From: Anthoceros angustus
Taxonomy: Eukaryota; Streptophyta; Anthocerotopsida; Anthocerotales; Anthocerotaceae
NCBI GenBank assembly: GCA_010909165.1
Contig: VJWM01000103.1
Location: forward strand, 1,017,407 to 1,081,406
Direction of reading: 5' to 3'
Length of the DNA: 64,000 bases
The number at the start of each line of letters is the position of its first letter. Within the stretch, counting starts at the first letter, position 1. The notes beneath the pieces are model-generated. The model made no database searches, was not told where the DNA came from, and was given only the letters and a program-made list of their open reading frames with translations. A program made the position numbers and the translations under genes. Shown here in pieces: positions 50,779 through 62,525 of this stretch.

Positions 50779-51288
50779 ATGGCCGGGTGCAAGCAGCTCG
50801 CCGCCGCCCTGCTGGTGCTGGCAGCGCTGGCCTGCGTGGCCGACGCCATCGGCTTGTCGCGCACCGGATCCGACGGCATCACCATCCTGTCCTTTGTGGA
50901 GACGGCCGCCCAGGCGGACCGAGAGGTGTTCCCCCCGAATCCGATCCCCGGCAAGAGCGACTCCAATTTCGGCCAAGGCGGGGTGTACGACGCCGGCGTG
51001 CTCGTCAGGGGCAAGGAGGTGGGCCGCTCCACCGGCTTCTACTGGTACGACTCCATCTCCGGCGGCGTCCTCCAGTACGTCTTCACCATCACCTTCACCA
51101 AGGGCGCCTACACGGGCAGCTCCCTCACCCTCGGCGGCCGCCTCGTCCTCAGCATTCCCGTGAACGAGTTCCCCGTCACCGGCGGCACCGGCGTATTCAA
51201 GTTCTCCACTGGATCGGCCGTGTATACCAATCTCCCCACCGGCGACTACGATGTCGTGGTCACCCTCAAAGGTGTCCTCCCCTTGTAA
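50779..51288 (+). CDS. Secreted AOC-barrel/dirigent-like protein
   Basis: Single exon, 169 aa. The frame is open further upstream from a TTG, but the first ATG is at 50779, and it begins with a clean signal peptide (LAAALLVLAALACVADA). The mature part reads like the eight-stranded barrel shared by dirigent and allene-oxide-cyclase-like proteins: an N-terminal strand ITILSFVETA, YDAGVLVRGKEVGRSTGFYWYD, paired strands QYVFTITFTKG and SLTLGGRLVLS, and the signature FPVTGGTGVFKFSTGSA. Dirigent proteins steer phenoxy-radical coupling outside the cell; AOC makes OPDA in plastids. The signal peptide favours a secreted dirigent-like role. No catalytic residues can be assigned. An emptied copy of the locus lies at 46436-46690. 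Confidence 0.65.
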   Translation: MAGCKQLAAALLVLAALACVADAIGLSRTGSDGITILSFVETAAQADREVFPPNPIPGKSDSNFGQGGVYDAGVLVRGKEVGRSTGFYWYDSISGGVLQYVFTITFTKGAYTGSSLTLGGRLVLSIPVNEFPVTGGTGVFKFSTGSAVYTNLPTGDYDVVVTLKGVLPL

Positions 51289-51899
51289 GGCATTGGCAAT
51301 GGCAGCTTGCTGCAAGCAGACAAGCATGCTGCATGTTCCAAGGCTGTTGCCGAGTCACAACTTGTTTTACATTAATTGCTTAGAGCTGTATCACACTTGC
51401 TGATGCTGAAGGCAACGTGAAATCCTGGGTACGATTGTCACTTGTGCAATCTTTGGTAGGATCGTCAATGTAGAAATGTGTGGTTGATCAAGATGTGAAA
51501 ATCGGGCTAGCATGCCTTTATTTTTGGCATCTCAAGGAAGGCAGATGAAATTTCGAATTCGCTCGAACAAGTGTAAGCACAAGCCTCCGCTGGTCAGCAA
51601 ATTTGTTCTGAATTCGTCATTTCTACAAGTTCATAAGGGCAGAGAAATGTAGACTAAGCTGCAATCTAGTAGGTGTGTATGAGACTTGGGAAGTCAAGCA
51701 CGAAATGCTCTCGTTACATACTTGAGTAAAAATTAACTATGAATACATCAAACGGGTTTAAATACTATTATCTGAAACTTAAGTATCCCTAACAAACTAG
51801 TAAGCTAGTGGGATAGAGATTCTATTTTAACACTCTCACTCAGCTCTAGGCCCATAGTGATTTACTTCAAAGAAAACAACTATCACTAAATAGTAGCTG
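51289..51899. other. Spacer between dirigent-type gene and copia remnant
   Basis: 3' flank of the upstream gene (similar to 46575-46690), then sequence that may hold the 3' LTR of the copia remnant. No LTR ends could be fixed. Confidence 0.4.
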
Positions 51900-53530
51900 G
51901 ACGATTGGATCTCGAACAAAAGGCTTCATTCTCTCTCGCTACTTGGGTTAGCTCCCACTCAAACTTGAGAAGCGCTCCCATCAATTACTCCAAGTCCTTC
52001 CTTATGTTTGTTATGTTTGTAGGTTGGAAGGGATTTAGTGAATATATCCGTAGTGTTATCCTTGGTATTCACATAAGTAACATCACCTCACCCCTTGCGT
52101 GGTAATATCGCGAATATAATGGTGATAAAGCTCAATATGTTTAGTATGAGTATAACATTTAGGATTTGCCACTAAAGCTATCGCAGACATATTGTCACAA
52201 TTAAGCAAGGTAGGTTGAAGCTGAGGGCGCTTAATATCATGAAGAGGTGAACGCCATTAGCCTCTTTACCTGCTTCAGTAAGAGCCTTATACTCAGCCTC
52301 CGTAGAGCTCAAAGCAAGGCTTATCTGCTTCTTGCAACGCCAAATTATGGAAGCACCAGCTAAAAGAAAATAGTAGGCGGAGATGCTCTTGCGATCATCC
52401 GCATTAAAGGCCCAATCAGCATCTACGAAACCAACAAGTTCAAACTCTTGTCTACCTGTAGAGTTATAGAAAATGCAATATGTTGAGGTACCTTTAATTG
52501 TCGTTGGATCCCAAGGGTCTCACACCAGTGTCGGAAATAGTTGGAGCCAAACTCACCACCATTATCCGTTCTTATACAACGGATTCTCATTGTTGTTAAA
52601 GATTCAGCCATTCACATATAACCTTAAAAACTGTGGACAACATCACTCTTCTGCTTCAGAGGGAAAGTATGAGTCATTCTGCTGAAATCATCAACAACCA
52701 CAAGGTAATATTATGCTCCCCCTAACAAAGGCTGGTTGAGTGGACCACAAATGTCAATATGTATCAGCTCAAGCAAAACACTTGCTCGAGTTGCACTAGT
52801 GTTGGTGAAGGGCAATTGTTTGTGCTTGCCCACCACGTAGGATTCACACATCGGCATTTGTTTTTCTAACTTGGGTGATCCTTCTTTTGCCCTAAAATAA
52901 TCCCCTTATGAGAGTCACAGGAGCATAGATACGTTAGGATGTCCAAGTCTCATGTACCACAGGAGTGTCTTGTTAGAGACATCTGCTGGCATATGTGCAA
53001 AATCACATGTAGCAGAACTTCCACTGGGGAAAACCCATGGTGTAACTCAAGAACATACAGCTGAAGAACATACAGCTCATCTTAAGCTCTCCCAATAGTT
53101 ATGCACTTATCTTGGGCCTTGCCCTCAAATAGTTTACAACCATCATTGGTGAAGAGGCATTGTATATTACACCTAGTGGTGAGAGCATGAACAAAAAGAA
53201 GGTTCTCCGACATCGAAGGAACATAGAGCACATCTTCCAAAGGTAACAGCGAGGTAAGTAGTTGTATGGTACCTTTCCCTTTTATAACAACAGGTCTGTC
53301 GTCAGCGACTATCACCACCTATCCAGAATAGTCCGGCACAAAAGTGGTGAATAGACCTCGATCTTTGCAGATAGTGGCGGATGCGCCTAAATCCAAGTAC
53401 CAAAGCGATGTCAATCCACGGGATGTGGCGAAACACACAATCACCACTGAAGGTTGTTTTGTCCTTTGCCATCGTCATTGGCATGAGACTTGCCCTATTT
53501 CTTGTTCCATTTTCCCTTCCTCTCATATTG
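51900..53530 (-). mobile_element. Ty1-copia retrotransposon remnant
   Basis: Reading the minus strand from 53530 down: a gag-pre-integrase part (PLEDVLYVPSMSENLLFV, about 53318-53082); an integrase core piece (IRTDNGGEFGSNYF, about 52611-52480); then directly the RNase H part (VDADWAFNADDRKSISAYYF, ALSSTEAEYKALTEAGKEA, about 52440-52230) and its end (NPKCYTHTKHIELYHHYIRD, about 52190-52090). The reverse transcriptase is missing, so the element cannot move by itself. Stops and shifts separate the parts. Confidence 0.88.
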
Positions 53531-53589
53531 AGAGAGATTTCACGACACTACTGGAAGGATACGAACGACAGGCTCAATTCCAAAGTATT

Positions 53590-53770
53590 TGAGGTAGTTG
53601 TAGTGACGCATGTTGTCCTGGATGAGGTCCTCGACTTATTTTGGAAGGATGGCAAGCCCGACATGACGTAGGCCATGTCCTTGATGAAGAGGCGGCTCCT
53701 GCGTCTGCAAATTATCTATGATGTTTCAAGCCAGATTCGGGAGCAAAGGCGGTGGCCCAGGAAGCCCGAC
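53590..53770 (-). pseudogene. Sulfotransferase-like gene remnant
   Basis: 53595-53655 matches the C-terminal codons of the gene at 46748 (GACGCATGTTGTCCTGGATGA region). 53665-53700 matches a more upstream part (GGCCATGTCCTTGATGAAGAGGCGGC, compare 47425-47450). The several hundred bases between these parts in the intact gene are gone. Confidence 0.7.
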
Positions 53771-54172
53771 ATGTGCCCACTTGCATGTAATTGGAGCTTA
53801 GCATTTCTAGAAGAATGCGCATGCGCAATCTCACTCGATATGTAGTTTGTAGGGGCATATATCAAAATTTTGGTTCAAGTTCGCATAGTACTAGTGTGAA
53901 CTATGAAGGTCAAGCACAATAATCATGGCAAGTAGTCATCTCACATCTTCTTCATCTTCACTCCAAGCTTTAAAGTTATAGTAGGCCCAAGAACAAAAGT
54001 TCACTTCATATTCTAAACTGTTTCAATCAAATACAACAACAACACTAATTTCTTTCTCCCTTGTCTTGTGAAGAGACTTTCAAGACACAAAAATAGACGA
54101 AATGGTTTTGTACTAATATTCAAATAATTTATTATATTAAAAAAAGAGTTCTTTAGGAGGGATATGTGTTTA
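53771..54172. other. Spacer, no recognised feature
   Basis: AT-rich towards the RING gene 3 stop. No gene is seen. Confidence 0.35.
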
Positions 54173-54691
54173 CTACTGGATAACAATAGCCACTATATTA
54201 GGTAAGGACACAAATGCTTGACCTATATCAAGGTGCAATCTATCAAATGGACAAGTCATTGAAGTCGAGAACCATTCATCAATACATCTGCGATGGAAAG
54301 AATGACAACATTGTGGAAGTTTTCGAACTTCTTGTCCTCCCTCCAACATATTAAGACATATAGAACATTCCTCATCAATATCCACGGCCTTCTTATACAA
54401 CGTGAATGGAACAGTTTCCTCCAATTTGCCCATGTCTAATTGCTGTTGTACAGGTTGAGTTTCTTGGAGTTGCTCATGAAGTGTTTCGCTATGTGGATTA
54501 ATTGTCTCACGCTGAATAATAGTACCATTTGATGTTGATATCAATTGAGAGTTCCGTCTTGAGCATGTTATAATTAATAATAAAACAAATATGGCTATGA
54601 TAATACAAACAAATACTTGTATCCTAGGCAATCCAAATAATGTAGGGCCCTCGTAACTATTTGTGGTATAAAAGACACCCCCCAAAGACAT
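54173..54691 (-). CDS. Membrane RING-finger protein 3 (Asp as last ligand)
   Basis: More distant relative of the RING genes at 40297 and 45423, on the opposite strand. First ATG at 54691, 172 aa. It keeps the GPTLFGLPR motif, one transmembrane helix (VFVCIIIAIFVLLLIITC), a Gln-rich linker with QPVQQQLD, and the RING: CSIC, 15 residues, CCHSFHRRC, 10 residues, CPFD. The eighth ligand is again Asp. Conservation of frame and of all ligands despite divergence elsewhere argues that it is functional. A probable membrane-anchored E3 ligase. Confidence 0.83.
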   Translation of the reverse strand: MSLGGVFYTTNSYEGPTLFGLPRIQVFVCIIIAIFVLLLIITCSRRNSQLISTSNGTIIQRETINPHSETLHEQLQETQPVQQQLDMGKLEETVPFTLYKKAVDIDEECSICLNMLEGGQEVRKLPQCCHSFHRRCIDEWFSTSMTCPFDRLHLDIGQAFVSLPNIVAIVIQ

Positions 54692-55985
54692 TGTAATATG
54701 TGTAGAAAATAAAATTAATATATCTTTAGTTCTACTAAAATTGAAAAGAGTAATCACTCGGATAACGAAAGAAGTCTACTAGATAACCAAAGAAGTTGAT
54801 AATGTGTTTGCTTTAGAATATCTATATTATGGATATGATAGACTTCATGCATATATAGACCGTTGGAATTTTTTGTAGAAAAGACGAGCCTCATTAACTA
54901 CCAAATGCCCTTAACTAAGTGGAGCCTCATAAAACTAAGCATATATAGACCCTTGGAAATAATCATACTTCGATGAAAAAGTAGTTAAAATACAAATGAA
55001 TATTATATTTGTGATAAAAATTAATAAAATAATTGTATTAATGTGGACAAACTATGTGACCAAGGTAAGTATAAGTTAAAACCATAACATAAAAGATAAA
55101 ACACCATGGACCAAGGAATTCATTGTAATATATAAATTTATTATTAATTGAGTTATGAAGTTAGATTATAAAGTTGCCACAGTTTGGTAGTCAGTTCAGG
55201 TGGATTTTCAAACTGTACTATTCAAATTGAAAATGAACTATCCACTTGGCACTAGGTTTGATGAACTTTTTTCACATGGATTTTCACATCATGGAGCAAT
55301 AAAAAAACAATAGATTTGTCTAATAGGCATAGTTAATAAGTAACGAGCTAGGTGCAGCAAGCTCACAACACCGAGCTTGATACAGTATCAGGCCAAAAGC
55401 TGACAAGCTGACTCTATACACTCTCGAGTTGGTTCATATCGCTAAATTGATTGTGGAAATCAAGAGAAAGACAACAACCCTTGAACAAACTGGTGCAGAG
55501 TGTCATGTCGTGTGACATTAATCTCAACTCTTGGGTTTAGTGTTTGATTCATGTTAATTAATCCAATTACTTATCTTTAAGTAAGTAATTAATATTAATT
55601 AATATAAAGTACTTAGTTTACTTACAAATAATATGCTTTAGCATATTCCTTGCATATTATTGTGTATTCTTAGGATATTTCTGGCATATGCTGATGCCAA
55701 AAGGATATCTTAGGAATATGTCAATGCCCAGGCTAGTATATATAGACCCTTTCACAAAGGACAAGCTCAGATCATAGCTTATCCTCTAAATATGCAATAC
55801 AAGAGTGTTGTAAGGAGGCCAAAGCGAAGACTCCGAAAGCGGTTACTAGCTATAATCTCTTGTGTACGGTAGAAGGCGCGCTAGGATTAATAAGCTTGCT
55901 AGGCAACTTACGCGAAGCTAGGCCACACAAGGTTTAGTGTGCTAGGCTTGCCAACCAACCAAGGGAGAAAGAAGAGTCACGGGAT
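54692..55985. other. AT-rich spacer with possible solo-LTR-like segment
   Basis: No gene. 55500-55985 contains a TATATATAGACCC promoter-like motif at 55737 and is followed by sequence that could be an R/U5-like region, as in copia LTRs. No matching partner or terminal dinucleotides could be shown, so this is only a suggestion. Confidence 0.3.
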
Positions 55986-57277
55986 TTTCAAAAGATGGTA
56001 AGTACCCAAGTTGGTGCAGCATCTCCAGGTAGCATAAACCGCCGCGCCTTTCTGAGACCTTTCCTGACACTTGAGGCGCTCGGTGCGATGTGTGAACCAT
56101 GTGCCCGATCTTGTGAGTGCGAGAGGGAGGAGGCGGGAAGGGCCCGTCCGGGCGGATAGGGAATTGAATGGCTCAGGCGCCTCCTCTCCGGTGCACTTAG
56201 GGAGCAAAACACGCTGGGCCGGTGGAGGAAAAGCAAATTCGAGTTGCATCTTTGCGTGTGGAAGATGGAGCATCTTTGTGCGTGGCGGATGTTAGGCAAG
56301 AGGCGGGGCGGTCCCGCATGGAGGAGGATTGTCACGGTGATAATCATACGGCGGAGGGTGGGTGTGAGGCTTCTCGGGATCGAAGAACCCTCAATGAGTG
56401 AGGAGGAACTAGTCTCTGAGGGCAAAAGCAGTCCTCTTTCATCCACAGGCGGTCAAGGCGATTCCGTGCACGGCAAAGGCGGGATCTCACCAGTCGTGAT
56501 GGGGGGCTGTGAACAATGTGGGCGTATTGCTCGAGAACTTGGCTCGTTTTCGGATGTAGAACTGCCCACTTCAATTCATAGCAAGGCTAAGGTGTTAGAT
56601 GCTTTTCCGGCTTGTGGCCTCAAGGAATTCTTCTGCCGTTCGTAGGGGTGAAGGCTCGAGCCACATCCCTCGCTTTCCATCAGGCGGCCATGAAAAGGCT
56701 GAGTGTACAAGCGTCGATCACTTGAAGGCAAGACAAACCTTTATGAATATTGTGCTAACTGACGTGAGGCAAGCAAATGGGCGGTACCTTGGGCCGAGTC
56801 CTTTCGGGCGAGTTGTGGCACGCCATCTTCAAACCAGCGATTTGCAAAGTGCACGGAGGAGGCTGGTGTGGTGGGGACGGCTCGTTCGATTGTTTGCCCA
56901 AGGGGTTAAGGCTTTTGCAATTTTGGGAGTCGGCGTCAAGGCCTTCCTCCAACTCCAAGGATGCGAGGCGGCGTGGTGGCTCCTCTTGTCTTACGCACAT
57001 CATCCATTTCCTAGATACCTCTCGGTGATTCGATTCACGCAATTTCTCTTTGCTTCCTTGGCGGTGCGCACACCCGCCAGTGGTGGCGTCTCCTTGCCAG
57101 TCACTAGTCTATCTTGCAATTGAACGCCACTAACCCTTTAACTTGTTTCGGCAAGCCGTCGGGATCATCACTATATGTGACAGCGTGGCGTGCCACTACC
57201 TGTCACTCTGTGAGTTTCCTCTGTGTGGCTCGCGCTTGACACTTCTTTGTCTCTTTGCTTGCGCCATGCTTGCCCTG
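55986..57277. other. Unresolved, possibly transposon-derived region
   Basis: Several mid-length frames occur on both strands. One + frame ending at 56645 reads CEQCGRIARELGSF and FPACGLKEFF, which looks like decayed protein sequence. No domain is recognised. A short inverted repeat lies at about 57178-57209 (GTGACAG ... CTGTCAC). Confidence 0.3.
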
Positions 57278-57289
57278 GCTCTTGTTTAG

Positions 57290-57540
57290 TTGCTCTTGCT
57301 CTGGTCATTTGCGGGCTCACGATCATTTGCTCGGCTCCATGGTCATTTGCCACAGCTGCTCATTTCTCTGGCTCCAGTCATTACGGCTCTCATTTGCTCA
57401 TTTGGCTCCTTCTCATTTGCTCACGGCTCTGGTCGGGTTCCACAGCTCCTGCTCATTTTGCACAGCTCCACATCATTTGGCACGGCTCCGCTCCTTGCCA
57501 GCTCGATCATTTGCTCTGCGTGCAATGTTCATTTCTGTAG
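57290..57540. repeat. GCTC-n-CATTTGC minisatellite, copy A
   Basis: Short degenerate units around GGCTC...TCATTTGC, about 20-27 bp each. The same array recurs at about 58525-58770 in copy B of the 1.24-kb duplication. Confidence 0.7.
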
Positions 57541-58524
57541 CTCAGTTCACTCGAGGATATACAAGGCTCACCTTTGTGAGTGGGGCACTTCATGTGGCTC
57601 TGTGTCCTTTTTGCAGACTCCACTCTATCTACTTTGTTTGGTCACATCTTGGTGTCCAGCTTTTAGAGGAGATGTTACGAGCATGCATTGTCGTGAGTGA
57701 TGTGCGACGGAGTTTTTGCGCTTTCAAAGGAGAATCCGGATATCAAGATTGTGAGCATTTTGAGAAGCCCTTCTTCATCAAATCCTGCAGAGAGAAATGT
57801 ACATTGTTGCGGTACCATGTCGAGATGGCATTTTGAAAGGCGCCGAATACTCGATGCCACATCAAGGTGCACCTCGTGTGCACCTCGTGTGCAGTAGGGG
57901 TGTGTGGAGAGGAACCGAGGAGGGGACAAGTGCCAGCGCGGAGATGTTTTCATCCGTCAGAGATGGTGCACTCTGTTTTATGCCCTAGAGCACGGATGAG
58001 GCCGAAAATGTTTGCTTGGTAAATCACGCTGTGGAGTTTCAAGCCCTCTGTCCTAAGGAGGTTTCACAAGCATTTTCCGGAGATGAAGTGAAGTGGCGGT
58101 GCTTGAATATCGGAAGGTGGGAGTGAATGAGGCGGAACCTCCAAGTCGAGAATAAAGCTAGTTCTGAAACCCATCCGTCGGCGATGATTGAATTTCTTAA
58201 GGATAAATTGCTTTTCATTTCACATGACTACGTCCAAAGATGGCAAGCCACAGGTTTGGAAGTGCATTGATTGGTTTCGAGGATGTGATAGTTTACATTA
58301 TGGACTTTTCGCGAACTATGCTTTTCAAGTTGAATGAGATACAATCAATGCCTGGCATAGTGATCAAGTTACTATTCTAGTTCATGTTACATATATGCGG
58401 ATGGGGCCGGTGGTGGAGGAGGACCCTAGTAATGTTGAAGTTTTACCACTTTTACATTAGTGATGACATGCGACATGACACTCTCTTTGTCCGGCATGCC
58501 CTTATGCTACATTGGGATAGCTCT

Positions 58525-58770
58525 TGTTTAGTTGCTCTTGCTCACAGTCATTTGCCCAAGCTCCACGATCATTTTACTCGGCTCTGGTCATTTGCCACAG
58601 CTGTTGCTCATTATTTACTCGGTCGGCAGCAACTCTTGCTCATTTGCTGGCTCCTTCTCATTAGCTCTGGCTCCTGAGTCGGGTTCACAGCTCTGCTCAT
58701 TGCCGCGGCTCCTGATCATTTGGCACAGCTCAGCTCCTTTGCCTTGCCATGATCATTTGCTCTGCGTGCA
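58525..58770. repeat. GCTC-n-CATTTGC minisatellite, copy B
   Basis: Second copy of the array at 57290-57540, with a different number and order of units, so it has changed since the larger duplication. Confidence 0.7.
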
Positions 58771-60765
58771 ATGTTCATTTCAGTTCCTCGAGGATATACA
58801 AGGCTCACACCTTTGTGGTGGGGCACTTCATGTGGCTCTGTGTCCTTTTCTTTGAGGCCACTCTATCTACACATCTTGGTGTCCTAGCTTTTAGAGGGGA
58901 TATTACGAGCATGCATTGTCGTGAGTGATGTGCGGAGTTTTTGCGCTTTCAAAGGAGAATCAGGATATCAAGATTGTATGAGCATTTTGAGGCTGAAGCC
59001 CTTCTTCATCAAATCCTACAAGAGAGAATATACATTGTTGCGGTACCATGTCGAGATGGCATTTTGAAAGCCTACTGAGATGCACTTTCTGCGATTGCCA
59101 CATCAAAGTGCACCTCATGTGCGTGCACTGTGGGGTGTGCTAGAATGGCATTTTGAAAGATCGCTTTGTGTGGAGAGGAACCGAGGGGACAAGTGCCGCA
59201 TCGCGCCGGAGATGTTTTCATCCGTCAGAGATGGTGCACTACTTGTTTGTGCCCTAGAGCACGGATGAGGGCATGGCGAAAATGTTTGCTTGGTAAATGA
59301 GCTTTGTGGAGTTTCAAGGCGGCCCTCTAAGGAGGTTTCAAAATTTTTCCGGAGATGAAGTGGCGGTGCTTGAATATCGGAAGGTGGGAGTGAATGAGGC
59401 CGGAACCTCAAGTCGAGCTAGTTCTGGAAACCCATCCAAATCGATGATTGAATTTCTTAAGGATAAATTGGCTTTCATTTCTACACCAAAGATGGCAAGC
59501 CACAGGTTTGGAGTGCATTGATTGGTTTCGAGGATGTGATAGTTTACATGGACTTTTAGCGAACTATGCTTTTCAAGTTTCAATGAGATCAATCAATGCG
59601 GCATGGTGATTAAGTTACTATTCTAGTTCATATTACACATGCGGATGGGGCGGTGGTGGAGGAGGACCCTGTAATGTTGAAGTTTTACCACTTTTACATT
59701 AGTGATGACATGCGACATGACACTCTCTTTGTCATGCCCTTATGCTACATTGGGATGCTCAAATGGATACAAGAGTCCACGAGCATTGGATGTGGTCGGA
59801 TGGTGCACAATTTAAGGCTTGCAGACCAAGCTATTTTGTGGCGGTACCCAAGTCTAAGGAGGATGCGAGAATCTTTGTGGAGCTATTTTGGGTCGAGCCA
59901 CGGAAGGGAGCACGCAGGCGGGTGCCATATTAAAGAGGGCACTACGTGCGAAGCATCACCTTCATCGACAATGCAGAGGATGTTGTCGACTTCTGCGGTC
60001 CAGTATATCCAATGTGCATCCTCCTATGCAAGTGGAGAAAGGCGGTGCAAAGGTTTTTGGTTGGTGGGAAAGAATGAAGTCAACCCGGCGGTGGGGTGTG
60101 CACCAATCCGGGTTCTAAAGGCATGCACATATGGTGACTCGATGGATGCAACCAACCTCGGCTCAAGATCACGGCATCTTGCGTGTTTTATCTTGTGTGC
60201 ATGGGCGGTGACCATGGAGCATGTGAGGCGGCCCTATACGGGCATATGGCATTGATTACTCGAGGCGGACGTAGGAGGCGTTGGTGGTCGGACCGTGACC
60301 TTGCACCATTATGCTACATGCGGTTGGTCGGATGGGCCTGATCCTGCTGCTAATGGTGTTGCTAGTGAAGATGTCTGAAATTGCAGACCTCTTGGAGCTT
60401 GGAGACAACTTTGTAGTGCGTGCAGATCCCAGGGACGAAGGTTCAACTTTTTATTTGGCAAAGTGCACTGTTGCAGTGCATGTGACCACGGAGCACATTA
60501 CCTGTCCCTAGAGCGGACAAAATTTCCTCCCAGGGGATAAGGTGGTTGTGGGCCAGTACTACTCGGGGTTGAGCCGGATGGTTGTGTGTACACTTTGGAT
60601 CATGAGGCTGCGGAGGTCACCCTTCTTTCATCCTACGTGGAGACCTGCAAGTTCCCACTTTTGGAACGCGTGGAAGGAGGCCGATTAGTGTATGTGCTTG
60701 ACTCGGACACGGTCGAGTCCTTTAAGGAGCTTGTGAGGAGGGAGAACCCATTTGTGTTTTCGTGA

Positions 60766-61539
60766 TCGACTCTAAGGCCTCAATTGTACATATGCCAAAC
60801 ACAGAAATTGAAATGACCTTGACGAACTTGTAAATACCATGGTCAGTTGCTCAAGATGTGGCCATATTCACCTGTGTGATGACTCCACTCCGCTTGGGAT
60901 CTGGAGCACTTTGTGACTTGCGACCTTGCGGGTGACAATGCCCAACTTAAGCGCCTTTTAAAACCCCATCTCGTGGAAGACCTTGGAAGAGCCAAGATTG
61001 ATGCAAGTGAGCCATGGCCACGTCAGTCGCGTGTATTTGTCTTTGGCGGTATGTCGGCTGCGATGGCGGCGGGCATGGCGCGCTGGTGTGCGATGGCGGG
61101 GGTGTCGGTGCGATGGCGGCGTGTGTGCATGGCGGTAGCGTCGGTGCGATGGCGGATGCGAGATGGTAGGCGGAGACCATTCATGGCTCGGGCGACCCTC
61201 TTGGGCAAGTGTCAGGAAGACTTGCGTAGTCATTTGGTGGTGATGCGGCAACCCGGATCCGGTATGGGCGGAAAAGGTCGACGGCCGGGCGTCGGTGATC
61301 ACGTCGTCGGTGGCCCACAGACGATGAGGTGAGGATACAATGTCGGTGAAGTCAAGCTAGTCTCTAAGAAGGGACCAAGAAAAGGGCCATCTAGTGTTTG
61401 GGAGAAGTTCGTTATTCACGGCCCATGTTTGTTCTTGCGTGTTTAGGCGTGGTGTGTGTTGGAAGGAAGGCTCTCCTGTACATGCGGAGGCGCTATTGTT
61501 TCTCAATTGAAGCACTTCAAAATTGTCCGACATTCTATC
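60766..61539. other. Spacer with GGTGCGATGGCGG repeats
   Basis: No gene. A GC-rich short repeat around GTGCGATGGCGG occupies about 61050-61165 and creates open frames on both strands. Confidence 0.45.
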
Positions 61540-62090
61540 AAGTATGTCAAGCGGTGTCTTTTCTAGTCTCTCCATTGTCCGGTTGTCTAGCCACCCTACG
61601 ATTCAGCGTTTGACATGTGCCTCTAGGGCTTCCTCTAGCGTGGCCACCAGAGCTTACCCAATACTTGGGCTTGTCCTTCTTGTTGTGGGGATCCACTGTC
61701 TGCTCCGGCATCTCGACTTTGGCTGCGGCCGATGCACGCATGCGAGACGGTTGCCCAAGCTTCCCTTGTTCGGGGGTATGGCCGGGCCCTACTTCCACAT
61801 AATAATTACCTTCAACAACCTCGGCGCCTTGGGCGACCCTTCCAAAACTTGTCTTCATGCGTGCTCGAGCCTGCGAACACCCTCGACACGAGGAGGTAGA
61901 ATTTAACGTTCTCTGCATTGCAGCTCCGTACCATATAGTTGTCTCCAGGCTCCAACTCTCGCACTCCCGGGGACAAGTGACTAGTCTTGGTCTTGATGAA
62001 TGCTTGGTTTGGTCGTCTTTGGAGCCTTCCGCTTCCTGCCTCTACTCCCGGGCGGGTCCCCATCCCTCGGACCTCACTATTACCATCTTG
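61540..62090 (-). pseudogene. Possible second remnant of the same transposon-like family
   Basis: Minus-strand fragments read ELEPGDNYMVRSCN with FYLLVSRVF, then in another frame QGAEVVEGNYYVE. They resemble the C-terminal part of the family at 60400-60560 (ELGDNFVVRADP, GDKVVVGQYY) in opposite orientation. The similarity is short and broken. Confidence 0.3.
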
Positions 62091-62139
62091 CACCAAACAC
62101 ATGCCCACCCCACTCACATTTCCAGCCTCAGGGCAGTTC

Positions 62140-62525
62140 GGACACCTCCACCCACTGCTCCACGACATGTGTCCTTGTCCACTTGTCCATCATCCTTCGC
62201 CTCATGAGATGTGTCCTCATTCTCCACCTCGGTGTGTCCCTATCCACCTCAAGTGGGGCCTTCTCAACCTCAAGTGTGTCATTCTCCACCTCATGTGTGG
62301 CATTTATGCAGTCGGTGTGGCCTTCTCTACGATGCCCCTCCATGTCCACCTCAAGCGTGTCCTTGTCCACCTCTAGTGTGGCCTTCTCAACTAGCTATGT
62401 CATTCTCCACCTCATGTGTGGCACTTTTACGCCCGTGGCCTTCACCTCAGTGGCTCCATCCACCTCAAGTGTGTCCTTGTCCACCTCAAATATGGCATTC
62501 TCCACTATAAGTGTGGCCCCCACTC
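62140..62525. repeat. CCACCTCAAGTGTGTCC minisatellite
   Basis: Degenerate units around CCACCTCAAGTGTGTCCTTGT and TCTCCACCTCATGTGTGGC, about 20-30 bp, at least ten of them. Long frames through it are low complexity and not genes. Confidence 0.75.

Larger units (their letters stand above)
57278..60765 (+). pseudogene. Decayed transposon-like ORF with internal 1.24-kb tandem duplication
   Basis: The fragments match a family of long uncharacterised proteins seen in many plants and animals, which I take to be transposon-encoded. Fragments in order but in changing frames: ISDDMRHDTLFV then HALMLHWD; HEHWMWSDGAQFKACRPSYF; WSYFGSSHGRE; ILKRALRAKH; GVHQSGF / RRPYTGIWH; LLELGDNFVVRADP; GDKVVVGQYYSG; CKFPLLERVEGGRLVYVLDS; ends near 60765. 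The 5' half is present twice: 57278-58519 and 58520-59757, joined at a point where one copy runs from CTACATTGGGAT straight into GCTCTTGTTTAGTTGC. Both copies carry many small indels. Confidence 0.65.
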
